36,573 nt of DNA, taken from contig JABHDE010000068.1 of assembly GCA_018673215.1 (NCBI GenBank), forward strand, positions 1-36,573. Direction: 5' to 3'. Both the position numbers and the translations under genes were made by a program. This stretch comes from Formosa sp. GTDB lineage: Bacteria > Bacteroidota > Bacteroidia > Flavobacteriales > Flavobacteriaceae. Below the pieces are notes generated by a model. That model was not told the origin of the DNA, did not search any database, and saw only the letters and a program-made list of their open reading frames with translations. Shown here in pieces: positions 1 through 8,402 of this stretch (position 1 is its first letter; the number at the start of each line of letters is the position of its first letter).

Positions 1-297
1 ACCCTTGCTACTAATAATATATAAACACAGGTCTAATAAATTTGTGTGGTTTTTAATAAAACTTATAAACAAACCCTAAACTTTAATGTTTTATACTATA
101 ATAACGAGGTAATGTTTTTTATTTGCTTTTTAGTTGTGAGAAATTTATCGACAATATTTAGCTAATAATTTTTACTTGCACCCTTACTTGCACCCATTAT
201 AGTAATTATAGAAAAATGCTTATCTTTACACGTCTTCTTATAATGAGTATTTATAGAAGTAAATTGGAGAAAATTGAAGTTAATGGATATTAATATT
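1..297. other. AT-rich region without a supported gene, probable end of an integrated element
   Basis: I see no convincing protein gene here. The only open frame in the area (minus strand, 162-362) is the antisense of the tRNA fragment and is rejected. The stretch contains a perfect 12-bp tandem repeat (172-195) and a promoter-like box TATCTTTA at 221-228. If the tRNA 3' fragment at 298-344 is a post-integration remnant, this DNA on its 5' side would belong to the mobile element, whose integrase would lie outside the window. That placement is inference. Confidence 0.4.
172..195. repeat. Perfect tandem 12-bp direct repeat
   Basis: The unit TTACTTGCACCC occurs twice back to back (172-183 and 184-195) in otherwise AT-rich DNA about 100 bp from a truncated tRNA. 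Short direct repeats beside tRNA attachment sites often serve as integrase arm sites, so this is a candidate. On the minus strand the repeat would read Gly-Ala-Ser-Lys twice, but the frame containing it is not believable as a gene. Confidence 0.6.
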
Positions 298-344
298 TTT
301 GACTGGCAGTCAAGAGGTCGTCGGTTCGAATCCGATCTTCTCCA
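298..344 (+). tRNA. tRNA-Ala(GGC) 3' half, truncated; probable attachment-site remnant
   Basis: Seen in sequence: anticodon stem TTTGA/TCAAG (298-302 with 310-314, one G-U), loop CTGGCAG with anticodon GGC at 305-307, variable AGGTC, T-stem GTCGG/CCGAT around TTCGAAT (320-336), then acceptor 3' strand CTTCTCC and discriminator A (337-344). No D-arm precedes it, and a GGAGAA at 266-271 is too far away and is not followed by a TAGCTC-type D-stem. A functional tRNA is therefore unlikely. Integrases of ICEs and phages use tRNA 3' halves as att sites, and the displaced 3' fragment stays at one end of the element while the intact tRNA lies at the other. The fragment's terminator follows at 381-404. 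Confidence 0.75.
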
Positions 345-380
345 CAAGTGTCGCCGCTGCACTGCATTGTTTAATCAAAG

Positions 381-404
381 CCCTCGTGAAATCGAGGGTT
401 TTTT
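381..404 (+). terminator. Rho-independent terminator after the tRNA fragment
   Basis: Perfect 6-bp stem CCCTCG (381-386) and CGAGGG (393-398) with a 6-nt loop, followed by TTTTTT (399-404). It lies 37 bp past the tRNA fragment and is probably the native tRNA terminator. On the minus strand it lacks a good U-run, so it would only weakly stop transcription of the PUL operon that ends at 480. A 12-bp palindrome TTACTTAAGTAA (439-450) lies between the two. Confidence 0.85.
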
Positions 405-479
405 CTGACCTACAGTTTATAATATCAAGAAATTTATATTACTTAAGTAACGGACTTTTTAGCCACTTCTTTTAAACAG

Positions 480-2015
480 CTAGCCTACCAACTCTTTTTC
501 TAACTCCTCTAAAGATTTCCCTTTCGTTTCTGGTAATAATTTTAAGAGGATAAAGAAGCCTATTAAAGCAATGAATCCATAGATGAAAAAGGTTAATGCG
601 TTTCCTAAATTTGAAAGTTCCCAAGGGAAAATTAATTGAACCAAAGAACTGATAAGTGAATTAACAAATGCAATTACACCTATGGCCAACCCCCTGTATT
701 TTAATGGATATAACTCGGACAACAACACCCACATTACTGGGCCTAAAGAAAATGCAAAACAAGCTATAAAACCAAGAATTCCAATTAAGACTAAAGTGGC
801 ATTTATTTTAGTTGCCGCTTCTAAAATTTCACCATCATTTTTAATATATGTTGCATTTCCTAAGGCAGATTTCACATCATTTTTAAAATCGAGGTCATTG
901 TCATAAATTCTGTCGGAAAAATGTATTAATTTTTCTGAATTAGAAAAATCAAACTGAGAAATTTTCTCTTTGGAAAGTTGATATGTAGCCTTGTCAAATC
1001 CATAAGCACATAATAATAAACTTATAGCAATCCCAGCAGTGCCGATTAACAATAAGGGTCTTCTCCCCATTCTATCAATTAGGTAGATGGCGACAAAAGT
1101 GAAAACAACCGAAACAGTACTTAACAACACCCCAGATGAAAAAGCAGCATCACTACCAATTCCTGTTTGTTTAAATATAGACGTTGCATAAAAGTAAACG
1201 GCATTGATTCCTGTAATTTGTTGAAGTACGCCTATAATTAAACCTATAATTATTATGAAGCGCAACGATTTTTTTAATAAATCTGTTAGTTTTAACGTCG
1301 AAGTGTCTTTATCGCTGCGTATGCTTTTTTCTATAGAATTGACCTCTGTATGACCTCTTTCGTTTCCGTGAAGTCTTATTAAAACTTCTTTTGCATCAGA
1401 AATATGATTTTTTAGATACAACCATCGCGGACTTTTAGGGACAAAAAACAAAAATATGAAGTATAAAATTGCTGGAATTAATTCGACGCCTAGCATCCAC
1501 CTCCAAACATTTTCATCTGTAAGAAAATCACTATTTGGAGTGTTGTATTTATTGAAAAAGTAATTACTTAGAAAGGCCGCGAAAAAACCAAATACAATAT
1601 TTAGTTGTTGTATGGTAACCAATTTACCTCTGTTTTCTGCAGTTGATATTTCAGCGATGTACATAGGCGCCAATACCAAGGCAGCACCAAAGGCCAATCC
1701 ACCAATCATTCTTGCGATATATAAGATTTCATAAGAACTTGCAGCAGCGGATAGAACCGCAGAGATTGCATACAAAAAAGCAACAAAAATGAGTAATTTT
1801 CTCCTCCCCAAAAGATCACTTAATCTACCAGAAAACAACATTGCAATCATTGCTGCAAATGATGGTGCACTTACGACCCATCCAGACTGTATTTCGTTTA
1901 ATTCAAATTCTGGTCCTGCAAAGGACATAACTCCAGAAATAATTCCAGCATCAAACCCAAAAAGGAAGCCTCCTAAGGATACTACAAATGCAATAAATAC
2001 AAGCTTTCTGTTCAT
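480..2015 (-). CDS. MFS sugar-porter family sugar:H+ symporter
   Basis: A 511-residue inner-membrane permease of the major facilitator sugar-porter family, probably importing glucose or another hexose released by the PUL enzymes. Visible signatures are GFLFGFDAGIISG in TM1 (residues 16-28), GRLSDLLGRRK in loop 2-3 (63-73), PMYIAEISTAENRG after TM4 (117-130), QQITGINAVYFYA in TM7 (265-277), DRMGRRP in loop 8-9 (314-320), SELYPLKYRG (433-442) and the C-terminal PETKGKSLEELE (495-506). A hydrophilic insertion of about 60 residues (341-402) sits between TM9 and TM10, facing the periplasm. It is the last gene of the PUL, 29 bp after GH30, and is likely cotranscribed. Substrate is inferred from context. 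Confidence 0.9.
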   Translation of the reverse strand: MNRKLVFIAFVVSLGGFLFGFDAGIISGVMSFAGPEFELNEIQSGWVVSAPSFAAMIAMLFSGRLSDLLGRRKLLIFVAFLYAISAVLSAAASSYEILYIARMIGGLAFGAALVLAPMYIAEISTAENRGKLVTIQQLNIVFGFFAAFLSNYFFNKYNTPNSDFLTDENVWRWMLGVELIPAILYFIFLFFVPKSPRWLYLKNHISDAKEVLIRLHGNERGHTEVNSIEKSIRSDKDTSTLKLTDLLKKSLRFIIIIGLIIGVLQQITGINAVYFYATSIFKQTGIGSDAAFSSGVLLSTVSVVFTFVAIYLIDRMGRRPLLLIGTAGIAISLLLCAYGFDKATYQLSKEKISQFDFSNSEKLIHFSDRIYDNDLDFKNDVKSALGNATYIKNDGEILEAATKINATLVLIGILGFIACFAFSLGPVMWVLLSELYPLKYRGLAIGVIAFVNSLISSLVQLIFPWELSNLGNALTFFIYGFIALIGFFILLKLLPETKGKSLEELEKELVG

Positions 2016-2044
2016 AATCTGTGGAATTTAACTTCTTAATTTTA

Positions 2045-3520
2045 TTAATAAACTATGGATTGCATCGCGCGTGGTGCAATTTCTAAAAGAGCTTCACTGT
2101 TATTAACGATCAGTTTGTAAACGATTTTAGTTTCTGTTGGATTCATTACGACAGTGACGATCTTTCCGTTTTTGTTCATAAACGAAGTGCTTTCTATTGA
2201 AGTGCGACTTGTTGTTGTACTCACACGAACGGCACCCGGTTTGATAAATTTTGAAAAGTGACCAATATAGTAAAAAGTAGGGGTATATATTAATTCACTT
2301 GTTTTTTTATTTGCATGAATAGGAGCAAAGCAAAAATTTTGAACGTGATTTGGACCTCCTCTTTCATCTAAAAGAATATTCCAATCTGTCCACCCCACAA
2401 CTCCACTATTAAAGTCGTTAATCATAGAGTTTCCATAGCGTTCTGCGTTTGGCCAATGATGCAGTCTTTCGGTATTAAAATTTTCTTGACATCCTTCTGT
2501 AAAAAGCATGTTTTTTGTTGGAAACGATTCATTGATATTTTTTAAATTATCATATTTGGGCAATCCACCCGTCCAGGTTTCATACCAATGAAAGCCAATT
2601 CCCCAAGCATATTTTGAAGCCTCTGGGTCTTCAAAAATAGTATTAGCTCTATTTGTAATAAGGTCTCGATTATGATCCCATACCACAATATTTTTAGCAC
2701 CCATACCTGCTTTTTCAAGAGTGGGTCCTAAATAATACTTTAAGAAATCACGCTCTTCTTCAGCGTTGTAAATACAAGATTCCCAGCGTTGAGTTGCCAT
2801 GGGCTCGTTTTGTATGGTCAACCCCCAAACAGGAATCCCTTCAGCTTCATAAGCTTCAATAAATTTTACATAGTAATTAGCCCAAGCTTGACGAAATTCT
2901 GGAAGGAGTTTCCCCCCTCTAAGCATATTTTTGTTGGTTTTCATAAAAGCTGGTGGACTCCATGGGCTTGCATAAAACACTAAATTGTCATCAATCAATT
3001 CAATCGCTCTTTTTATGAAAGGGATTCTTTTTACCTTATCTTTTTCGATTGAAAATGTTTCTAGCTCATCATCACCTTCGTCAATGTAGGTGTGGCTCCC
3101 TAAGCCAAAATCACTACTATGAATGCTTGTTCTTATAATATTGTACCCAATACCACCCTTCCCAAAATAGGATTGAAGCAGTTCATTTTGTTTTTCAGGA
3201 TTCAAAGTTGAAAAAACTTCAGCTGAAGCATCCGTTATAGCTCCACCAATTCCTAGATATTTTTGAAATGTTTTTTTTGTATTTACAAAAATTGCTATTT
3301 CAGTTTCTAAGGGTTGTACTTTATTTTTAAATTCCAGTTGATTTGTTTTCGTTAATCGCAACTCAGTATCCCTAGCTGTGGTATATACCTCAAGTATTTT
3401 GCTAGTGTAGCTTCCTTCGTTTAAAACAGCTTCCTTCGTTTCTGCTGTACCAACTTTTGCGTCTTTACATGAGGTGATTAAAACCAAAAGACTTAGTAGT
3501 TTATAATATTTCCTAATCAT
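2045..3520 (-). CDS. GH30 family glycoside hydrolase lipoprotein, probable beta-1,6-glucanase
   Basis: A 491-residue lipoprotein: a short hydrophobic signal ends in the lipobox LITSC with Cys18. The rest is a clan GH-A family 30 enzyme: WSPPAFMKTN (187-196) is the family hallmark, LTIQNEP gives the acid/base Glu239, and LFTEGCQ gives the nucleophile Glu342. The C-terminal 70 residues form the small beta-domain that GH30 enzymes carry beside the barrel. Bacteroidota GH30 enzymes in beta-glucan loci usually cleave beta-1,6 linkages, which would remove laminarin side branches so that the GH16 can attack the backbone. That specificity is inferred; a GH30 exo-beta-glucosidase is the alternative. 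It lies 13 bp after the GH16 gene and 29 bp before the permease. Confidence 0.9.
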   Translation of the reverse strand: MIRKYYKLLSLLVLITSCKDAKVGTAETKEAVLNEGSYTSKILEVYTTARDTELRLTKTNQLEFKNKVQPLETEIAIFVNTKKTFQKYLGIGGAITDASAEVFSTLNPEKQNELLQSYFGKGGIGYNIIRTSIHSSDFGLGSHTYIDEGDDELETFSIEKDKVKRIPFIKRAIELIDDNLVFYASPWSPPAFMKTNKNMLRGGKLLPEFRQAWANYYVKFIEAYEAEGIPVWGLTIQNEPMATQRWESCIYNAEEERDFLKYYLGPTLEKAGMGAKNIVVWDHNRDLITNRANTIFEDPEASKYAWGIGFHWYETWTGGLPKYDNLKNINESFPTKNMLFTEGCQENFNTERLHHWPNAERYGNSMINDFNSGVVGWTDWNILLDERGGPNHVQNFCFAPIHANKKTSELIYTPTFYYIGHFSKFIKPGAVRVSTTTSRTSIESTSFMNKNGKIVTVVMNPTETKIVYKLIVNNSEALLEIAPRAMQSIVY

Positions 3521-3533
3521 CGTTTAATGTGAA

Positions 3534-4379
3534 TTACTTTCTATATTCATGTTTTACCCAATCGACCTCCATAACCCATTCGCCCTCCATTGGTGAATCG
3601 GTAATTTTTGCATAGTTTAAAATCGCAAACATAGATTCAGGATACTTATTTCCTTCCCCTATGTTGCGGTGCACTTCTTTTTCATCGAGACGATACACTA
3701 AATCATCTTTCTCCCATTCAACAGAGTATTCGTGAAATTCGCCTAAATTCGCATTTAAACTTTTACGCAAAGTCCACCAATCTCCCTTGTTGCATTCCTC
3801 TAAACTTTTAATAGCACCAGTTGTGAAACTGTTTTTATGATGATCTCCATGATGTTCAAAAATATCAATCTCCCCAGAACCAGTCATAGGCCAACAAACA
3901 GTTTCATCGGCTTCTTGGACAGGGGATTCATTATTTTGAGAACCTAAAATCCACCAAGCGGGAAACATACTTGGCTCTCCATTGTTTCTTAATTTTAATC
4001 TTGCGGTCCATTTCCCTTTAATAAATTCTTTTCGGTTTTTTGAAGCGATACGACCCGCTACATATTGTGTTTCTGGGTGCTGATTTCCGTGTTTATCGAA
4101 ATTGTCGCAAGGACGTTTTTTTCCAATATTAACAACTTTTAATTTTAAAGTGCCATCACTAACTTCTCTAGTGCCAAATTCATTGTCAGGAACATAGCAG
4201 TGTGTTTCGTTATTGACCCAAATACGTTGATCCTGCCAATTATCTGAATTGAAAGTATCAAAATTATCTAAGAAGTCTATTTCCCAAACAGTATCTTCGA
4301 CAATATGTGTAACTCCTTTGTTTTCTTTGATGCAAGATAGCAAGCATATTGCTATCATAGTATAGATGCCGTATTTCAT
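3534..4379 (-). CDS. GH16 family endo-beta-1,3-glucanase (laminarinase-like) lipoprotein
   Basis: I place the start at the Met at 4379, giving 281 residues. The open frame extends upstream to 4442, but that would overlap the preceding gene and put 21 charged residues before the signal. From 4379 the protein begins MKYGIYTMIAICLLSC, a lipoprotein signal with Cys16. The catalytic signature GEIDIFEHHG carries Glu170, Asp172 and Glu175 (nucleophile, assisting Asp, acid/base), the EXDXXE pattern of laminarinase-type GH16 enzymes. Flanking family features are VWEIDFLDNFDTFNSDNW near the N-terminus and FPAWWILG. It should cut the beta-1,3-glucan backbone at the outer membrane or in the periplasm. 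It starts 16 bp after the Fn3-like lipoprotein stop. Confidence 0.9.
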   Translation of the reverse strand: MKYGIYTMIAICLLSCIKENKGVTHIVEDTVWEIDFLDNFDTFNSDNWQDQRIWVNNETHCYVPDNEFGTREVSDGTLKLKVVNIGKKRPCDNFDKHGNQHPETQYVAGRIASKNRKEFIKGKWTARLKLRNNGEPSMFPAWWILGSQNNESPVQEADETVCWPMTGSGEIDIFEHHGDHHKNSFTTGAIKSLEECNKGDWWTLRKSLNANLGEFHEYSVEWEKDDLVYRLDEKEVHRNIGEGNKYPESMFAILNYAKITDSPMEGEWVMEVDWVKHEYRK

Positions 4380-4395
4380 TTTCTTGTATTTATAT

Positions 4396-5097
4396 TTAAT
4401 TGACACTAAATTCAAAAATTTGCGAATTTGATGTGTTTCCATTTTGATCTATTGTAACGACCTTCCAATAGTAAACTTCACCAGAAGTCACAGTACTATT
4501 TGTATTTGTATTGCTTGTACTCCCAATTTCATTGGCTGGAGGATTTACCGTATCAAGGTATATGGTGTAGGAAGCTATATCATTATCAATATCTGTTGCT
4601 TCCCATTGTAAATTTACAACACCTTCATTAACACTTGCACCCGATTGAGGGCTCACAGCTTCCGCTGGAAATGGGGGATGACTTTCTTGAGGAAGGCCTG
4701 CGTTATAAAATTTCCAAACTTCACTTTCTGTTGTTTGTGTTGTGCCACTTGCTAAGGATTTTACAGACCACGAATAAGGGGTCCCTCTTAAAACACGGAT
4801 TAAAAATTCATTTGAAAGTGTGCTTATATTTCTTGAGGTCCCGTCATTTAAATTTGTAATTTGTAATATATAAGAACTTGCATTTGTAGCTTCTTGCCAT
4901 TGAAAGAGGACATCTGTTTCGATCACATTCACCACAGTACCTTCATTACATTCTGTATTGTTCTCAGGGAAAATTAGTGTTGCCGCCCCTGGGGAGGGCT
5001 CACTGATCATTGCGGTGTCATCTTGTTCACTACTACAAGAACTTACAATGATTATTAAATATAAACTTATCGAAATTATATTTTTGATCTCTTTCAT
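4396..5097 (-). CDS. Fn3-like two-domain surface lipoprotein, possible glycan-binding protein
   Basis: 233 residues with a lipoprotein signal (IIIVSSC, Cys21) followed by SSEQDD, an acidic run of the kind linked to surface export of Bacteroidota lipoproteins. Two beta-sandwich repeats follow (about 36-133 and 140-233). Both have the Fn3-like pattern of a Pro-rich first strand, a central VxFQW or VNLQW strand and a YSWSV or YYWKV strand near the end. No catalytic motif is visible. The start codon overlaps the GH5 stop as ATGA (5094-5097), so translation is probably coupled. In this position a surface glycan-binding or enzyme-docking role is plausible, but that is inference from context. Confidence 0.75.
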   Translation of the reverse strand: MKEIKNIISISLYLIIIVSSCSSEQDDTAMISEPSPGAATLIFPENNTECNEGTVVNVIETDVLFQWQEATNASSYILQITNLNDGTSRNISTLSNEFLIRVLRGTPYSWSVKSLASGTTQTTESEVWKFYNAGLPQESHPPFPAEAVSPQSGASVNEGVVNLQWEATDIDNDIASYTIYLDTVNPPANEIGSTSNTNTNSTVTSGEVYYWKVVTIDQNGNTSNSQIFEFSVN

Positions 5098-8000
5098 TGT
5101 TTTATAATTTTATAATTATGGGTCTTTTCTGATGTAGTTATTTTTAATACAAAAAATCCACTTTCAATATTCGACACATCGATTGATAATGTATTGGACG
5201 TCGGGCTGTATGTTTTAAAGACGATTAATTTTCCTGTCAAATCATAAATCTCTACTGGGATTCTAGCCAGGTTTGTAAGCCCGATATTTATAAATAACAT
5301 ATCCTGAACAGGATTGGGATATAATATAGGCTCACTACCAACAACTATGGTTTTTTCATACACTCCTTGACACTCTTTGTTTGTTTTTACACTCAATATA
5401 TTTTCACCAATAGATAACGTTAATGCAATGGAACTTTCATCGGTAATGAATGTTTCATCATTTAAGGTAATATAATACACTTCTCCTCCGTCTAAAGTGA
5501 TATTTAAGCTCGAAGAATAAGCAACGCGGTCCGCATTAACAATGAGTTCATCTGGCTCAATTACAACGATTGTAAAACACTGTTCATACTCTGGTTGCCC
5601 ATCTATTGTGATGCATAATACATAAGTTCCAGCTGATAAATTTTCGAAACTAATATCAGATGAAAATGTTTCAGTTGTTGCGTAATTTTCACCACTTAAA
5701 GAAACTGTATAAGTATAGTTTTCTTCGGCTGATAATGCTATGCTTCCGTTGTTTTGAGATCTACAAGTTTCACTATACACCGATAATACATAATTTTCAG
5801 TAGGTAAAGAGAAAATTTCGCAGCCTGTTACATCCACAATAGCTCCCTCAGGGGTGTTTGGACATGCATCATTACCATCTAAGACACCATCGCCGTCACT
5901 ATCTGGGTAATCGAATTCCATCCAATTAAAATTAAATCCACCTGTTAAAATTCGCATTCTTAACGTGTGTATTCCTTTCTCAATAGTCAAGTTGTCTGCA
6001 ATTGTTTCCCAAGTTTGCCACCCATTAGTAATCACAGTATTCATGACAATTAGTTCCGTTTCTACAGCATTTTCATCAACAGTATACAGCCCAATTTGTC
6101 CTTGGCTAAATCCAGCGATTCTAAGTTTAATTCCGTATAAACCCGTTTGTGGAACAAAAATGGAGTAATCGGCATAATCGCCTGGATCTGTATAGCCTAA
6201 ATTTTGACCGCCTCCTTCATCAGAAGTGTCTTCTAATCCCATTCCTTCCATAAAATCGTAATCTTCGACCTGAATAAGTGCGGGGATTACAACGCGTTGT
6301 GGAGCTACGTTATTAATAATTAAATCCGTAAATGTATTTAAAGTTTTACTTGATTGGGATTCAATTGTAGTTCCTGTATAACTCACGGTTATTACATCAC
6401 CCGAAAGAAAGAAATCCTCTAAGTTAAGAACAATTAAGCGGTCCCTTGAAGGATCAGCTGTAACAGATGTTACTGTCTTTTCTTGCCCGTTTATAAGCAC
6501 TGTAAACTGGTCTTCAGTGGCGTTTAATGATGCTTCCAAAACAGGCTCGCTAATAGTAACTTCTAAAGATTTTTCATTGGCGGCAGTCTTTCCATTTAAA
6601 GCTTTCAGGGCTACAGTCTCTACGGTTCCTGTGTTTTCAAATTCAATGCTACTAAAATTCACAGGAGTACTGTTATTAATATGTAATTTTAAGCTGTGTT
6701 GACCTTCAGGAAGAATAATGTCTTCAATTTCAAACATTGAAAATTGCGTCCACCCTCCAGTTGAACTTACAACTTGTGTCGCCGTTATTTCTTGATCGTC
6801 TATCGAAAGGTAGAATTCTCCACCCGTTTCTTGTGTTGCAATTCTAACAGTTGCTTTATAAACGGCTGCTTCAGTAATATTTACCGTATATTTCATCCAT
6901 TCTCCTTGCTCAACAAAACCAACATGGAATCCATTACTATTGACATCATCTGTATTTTTTTCGATATCGACTCCGTCATTTCTGTAAGACCATCCACTGT
7001 TCCATGCAGTGTAATCTCCAGTAGATAAATTATAGTCGCCCACTACCGTATCATAGTATGCAAAATTATTTTTACCTAAATCAAAATCTGACATATGAAC
7101 GACCCCTGGAATTACTGATGCTGTTCCATTGTATGGAATCGTTTCATCCGTTTGAACTTGTCTTATCAATGCATCAGGAATATCTTTTCTAAATCTACTA
7201 TTTTCCACCAATAAATTATCCGCAAGTGCCATCATGCTATTAAAAGCTTCTGTTTGGGTTGGTTGCGAACCATTTCCTTGCCAATAATCTAAAATATCTT
7301 GATATCCTGGATTGATATCAATAGCGTATGGGCTATCTATATCGCCAATTTTACGAACGGCCCACCAGGCCCAGCCAATGTTATTGTCTTCAAAAAGTGA
7401 TACAGCATCCGTAAACCATGTATTGGAGTTCTCTCCAGATTCTCCCATCCAAAGTGGAACGTTTTGTTGTTCTCTGAGTGGAAGAATCCAATCCAAATCT
7501 CCTGGGTTGTTGTTACTCCAGTATTTGTGAAAACTGTAAACCATATTATCATCCCAAGGCGGTGTTAACCCACTGTGATCGTTAGCATAAGAGTTTCCTT
7601 CAATATATATAATGTGATTTGTATCTACACTCCGAATCCCTGCAGTAATGTCTTCAAAGACTTCTCGTAATAATGTATTTCCTGGTAAGTTCCAATGGGT
7701 TTCATTGATGAGGTCATAACCACCAATCCATTCGTTATTTTTATATCGGTCCGCAATTCTGGTCCATAAAGCTACAAGCTTATCTCTGTTTTCTTGGCTT
7801 TCCCATAAAGATGGTTTTGAAGGGTCATAATCATTAATTTCTGAACCAGCTCCTTGTCCTCCAGGAGTTGCATGCATGTCTAAAATGACATAAATATCGT
7901 GAGGTGCTGCCCAAGCTAAAACATCATCTATCAATTCAAATCCTGTTTCTATCCAAGTGTTTTCTCCTGCCACCGCTTCTTCTTCGATAGGGAGAGTAAA

Positions 8001-8348
8001 TAGATTGTAATGCATTGGAATACGAATGCTATTGAACCCCCATGCTGCCAAAGAATCTACATCTCGTTGCGTAAAATGATTTTCTCGCCATTTGTTGAAA
8101 AAGGTTTCTGTATTGCTTTCTCCCATCAATTCGACCAACTTCTCTTTTATCTCGTGTTGGGACCCTGCAAATCCAGAGGTTTGCATCATGTAACCTTCCA
8201 TGATTTGCCATCCTCCAGGTCCGTAGCCTCTTAAAAGAACTTCTTCATTATTTGAATTAACAATTTGTGTTCCTTGAGTGTGAAGGCCTTGACCCCAACT
8301 AAATAATACTGTAAACATTAGGCTTATAAAAAGCACATAATTTTTCAT
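5094..8348 (-). CDS. Secreted multimodular GH5-type beta-glucanase with CBM6 modules and T9SS sorting domain
   Basis: 1084 residues. A Sec signal ends near residue 20 (FSWGQ). The catalytic clan GH-A domain (about 22-360) has RIPMHYN, YDLINETHW with acid/base Glu216 and PLWMGESGE with nucleophile Glu303, matching GH5; the subfamily is not determined. It is followed by a CBM6-like module (about 430-575), a beta-sandwich linker (about 578-685), a second CBM6-like module with IQVEDYDFMEG and GYTDPGDYADY (about 690-815), one calcium-type thrombospondin-3 repeat DSDGDGVLDGNDACP (816-830), further Ig-like sequence, and a T9SS type-A sorting domain from YPNPVQD (1010-1016) to the end. T9SS export places it outside the cell or on its surface, while the GH16 and GH30 are lipid-anchored. 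Likely action is extracellular depolymerisation of beta-glucan. Confidence 0.88.
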   Translation of the reverse strand: MKNYVLFISLMFTVLFSWGQGLHTQGTQIVNSNNEEVLLRGYGPGGWQIMEGYMMQTSGFAGSQHEIKEKLVELMGESNTETFFNKWRENHFTQRDVDSLAAWGFNSIRIPMHYNLFTLPIEEEAVAGENTWIETGFELIDDVLAWAAPHDIYVILDMHATPGGQGAGSEINDYDPSKPSLWESQENRDKLVALWTRIADRYKNNEWIGGYDLINETHWNLPGNTLLREVFEDITAGIRSVDTNHIIYIEGNSYANDHSGLTPPWDDNMVYSFHKYWSNNNPGDLDWILPLREQQNVPLWMGESGENSNTWFTDAVSLFEDNNIGWAWWAVRKIGDIDSPYAIDINPGYQDILDYWQGNGSQPTQTEAFNSMMALADNLLVENSRFRKDIPDALIRQVQTDETIPYNGTASVIPGVVHMSDFDLGKNNFAYYDTVVGDYNLSTGDYTAWNSGWSYRNDGVDIEKNTDDVNSNGFHVGFVEQGEWMKYTVNITEAAVYKATVRIATQETGGEFYLSIDDQEITATQVVSSTGGWTQFSMFEIEDIILPEGQHSLKLHINNSTPVNFSSIEFENTGTVETVALKALNGKTAANEKSLEVTISEPVLEASLNATEDQFTVLINGQEKTVTSVTADPSRDRLIVLNLEDFFLSGDVITVSYTGTTIESQSSKTLNTFTDLIINNVAPQRVVIPALIQVEDYDFMEGMGLEDTSDEGGGQNLGYTDPGDYADYSIFVPQTGLYGIKLRIAGFSQGQIGLYTVDENAVETELIVMNTVITNGWQTWETIADNLTIEKGIHTLRMRILTGGFNFNWMEFDYPDSDGDGVLDGNDACPNTPEGAIVDVTGCEIFSLPTENYVLSVYSETCRSQNNGSIALSAEENYTYTVSLSGENYATTETFSSDISFENLSAGTYVLCITIDGQPEYEQCFTIVVIEPDELIVNADRVAYSSSLNITLDGGEVYYITLNDETFITDESSIALTLSIGENILSVKTNKECQGVYEKTIVVGSEPILYPNPVQDMLFINIGLTNLARIPVEIYDLTGKLIVFKTYSPTSNTLSIDVSNIESGFFVLKITTSEKTHNYKIIKQ

Positions 8349-8402
8349 TGAACTTTTATTTTAGGATTCAAATTTTCTTTTTGTGATAATATAATTTTTG
8401 TA

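Noticed and set aside
266-297. Reading 266-344 as a complete tRNA
   Set aside because: GGAGAA could pair with the acceptor 3' strand, but the distance to the anticodon stem is too long and no D-arm consensus exists; the TTAAT/ATTAA hairpin at 280-293 looks coincidental.
162-362. Minus-strand 66-codon frame containing SDSNRRPLDCQS
   Set aside because: It is the antisense translation of the tRNA fragment, a well-known artefact; its C-terminal GASKGASK comes from the 12-bp repeat.
439-450. 12-bp palindrome TTACTTAAGTAA as an operator
   Set aside because: It is a single AT-rich palindrome 30 bp past the end of the PUL; chance cannot be excluded and no regulated promoter is near.
4380-4442. Upstream extension of the GH16 gene
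   Set aside because: It overlaps the preceding lipoprotein gene and lacks a signal-like sequence; the Met at 4379 gives a clean lipobox.
7337-7552. Minus-strand 71-codon frame inside the GH5 gene
   Set aside because: It is in an alternative frame of a strong coding region, with no independent signals.
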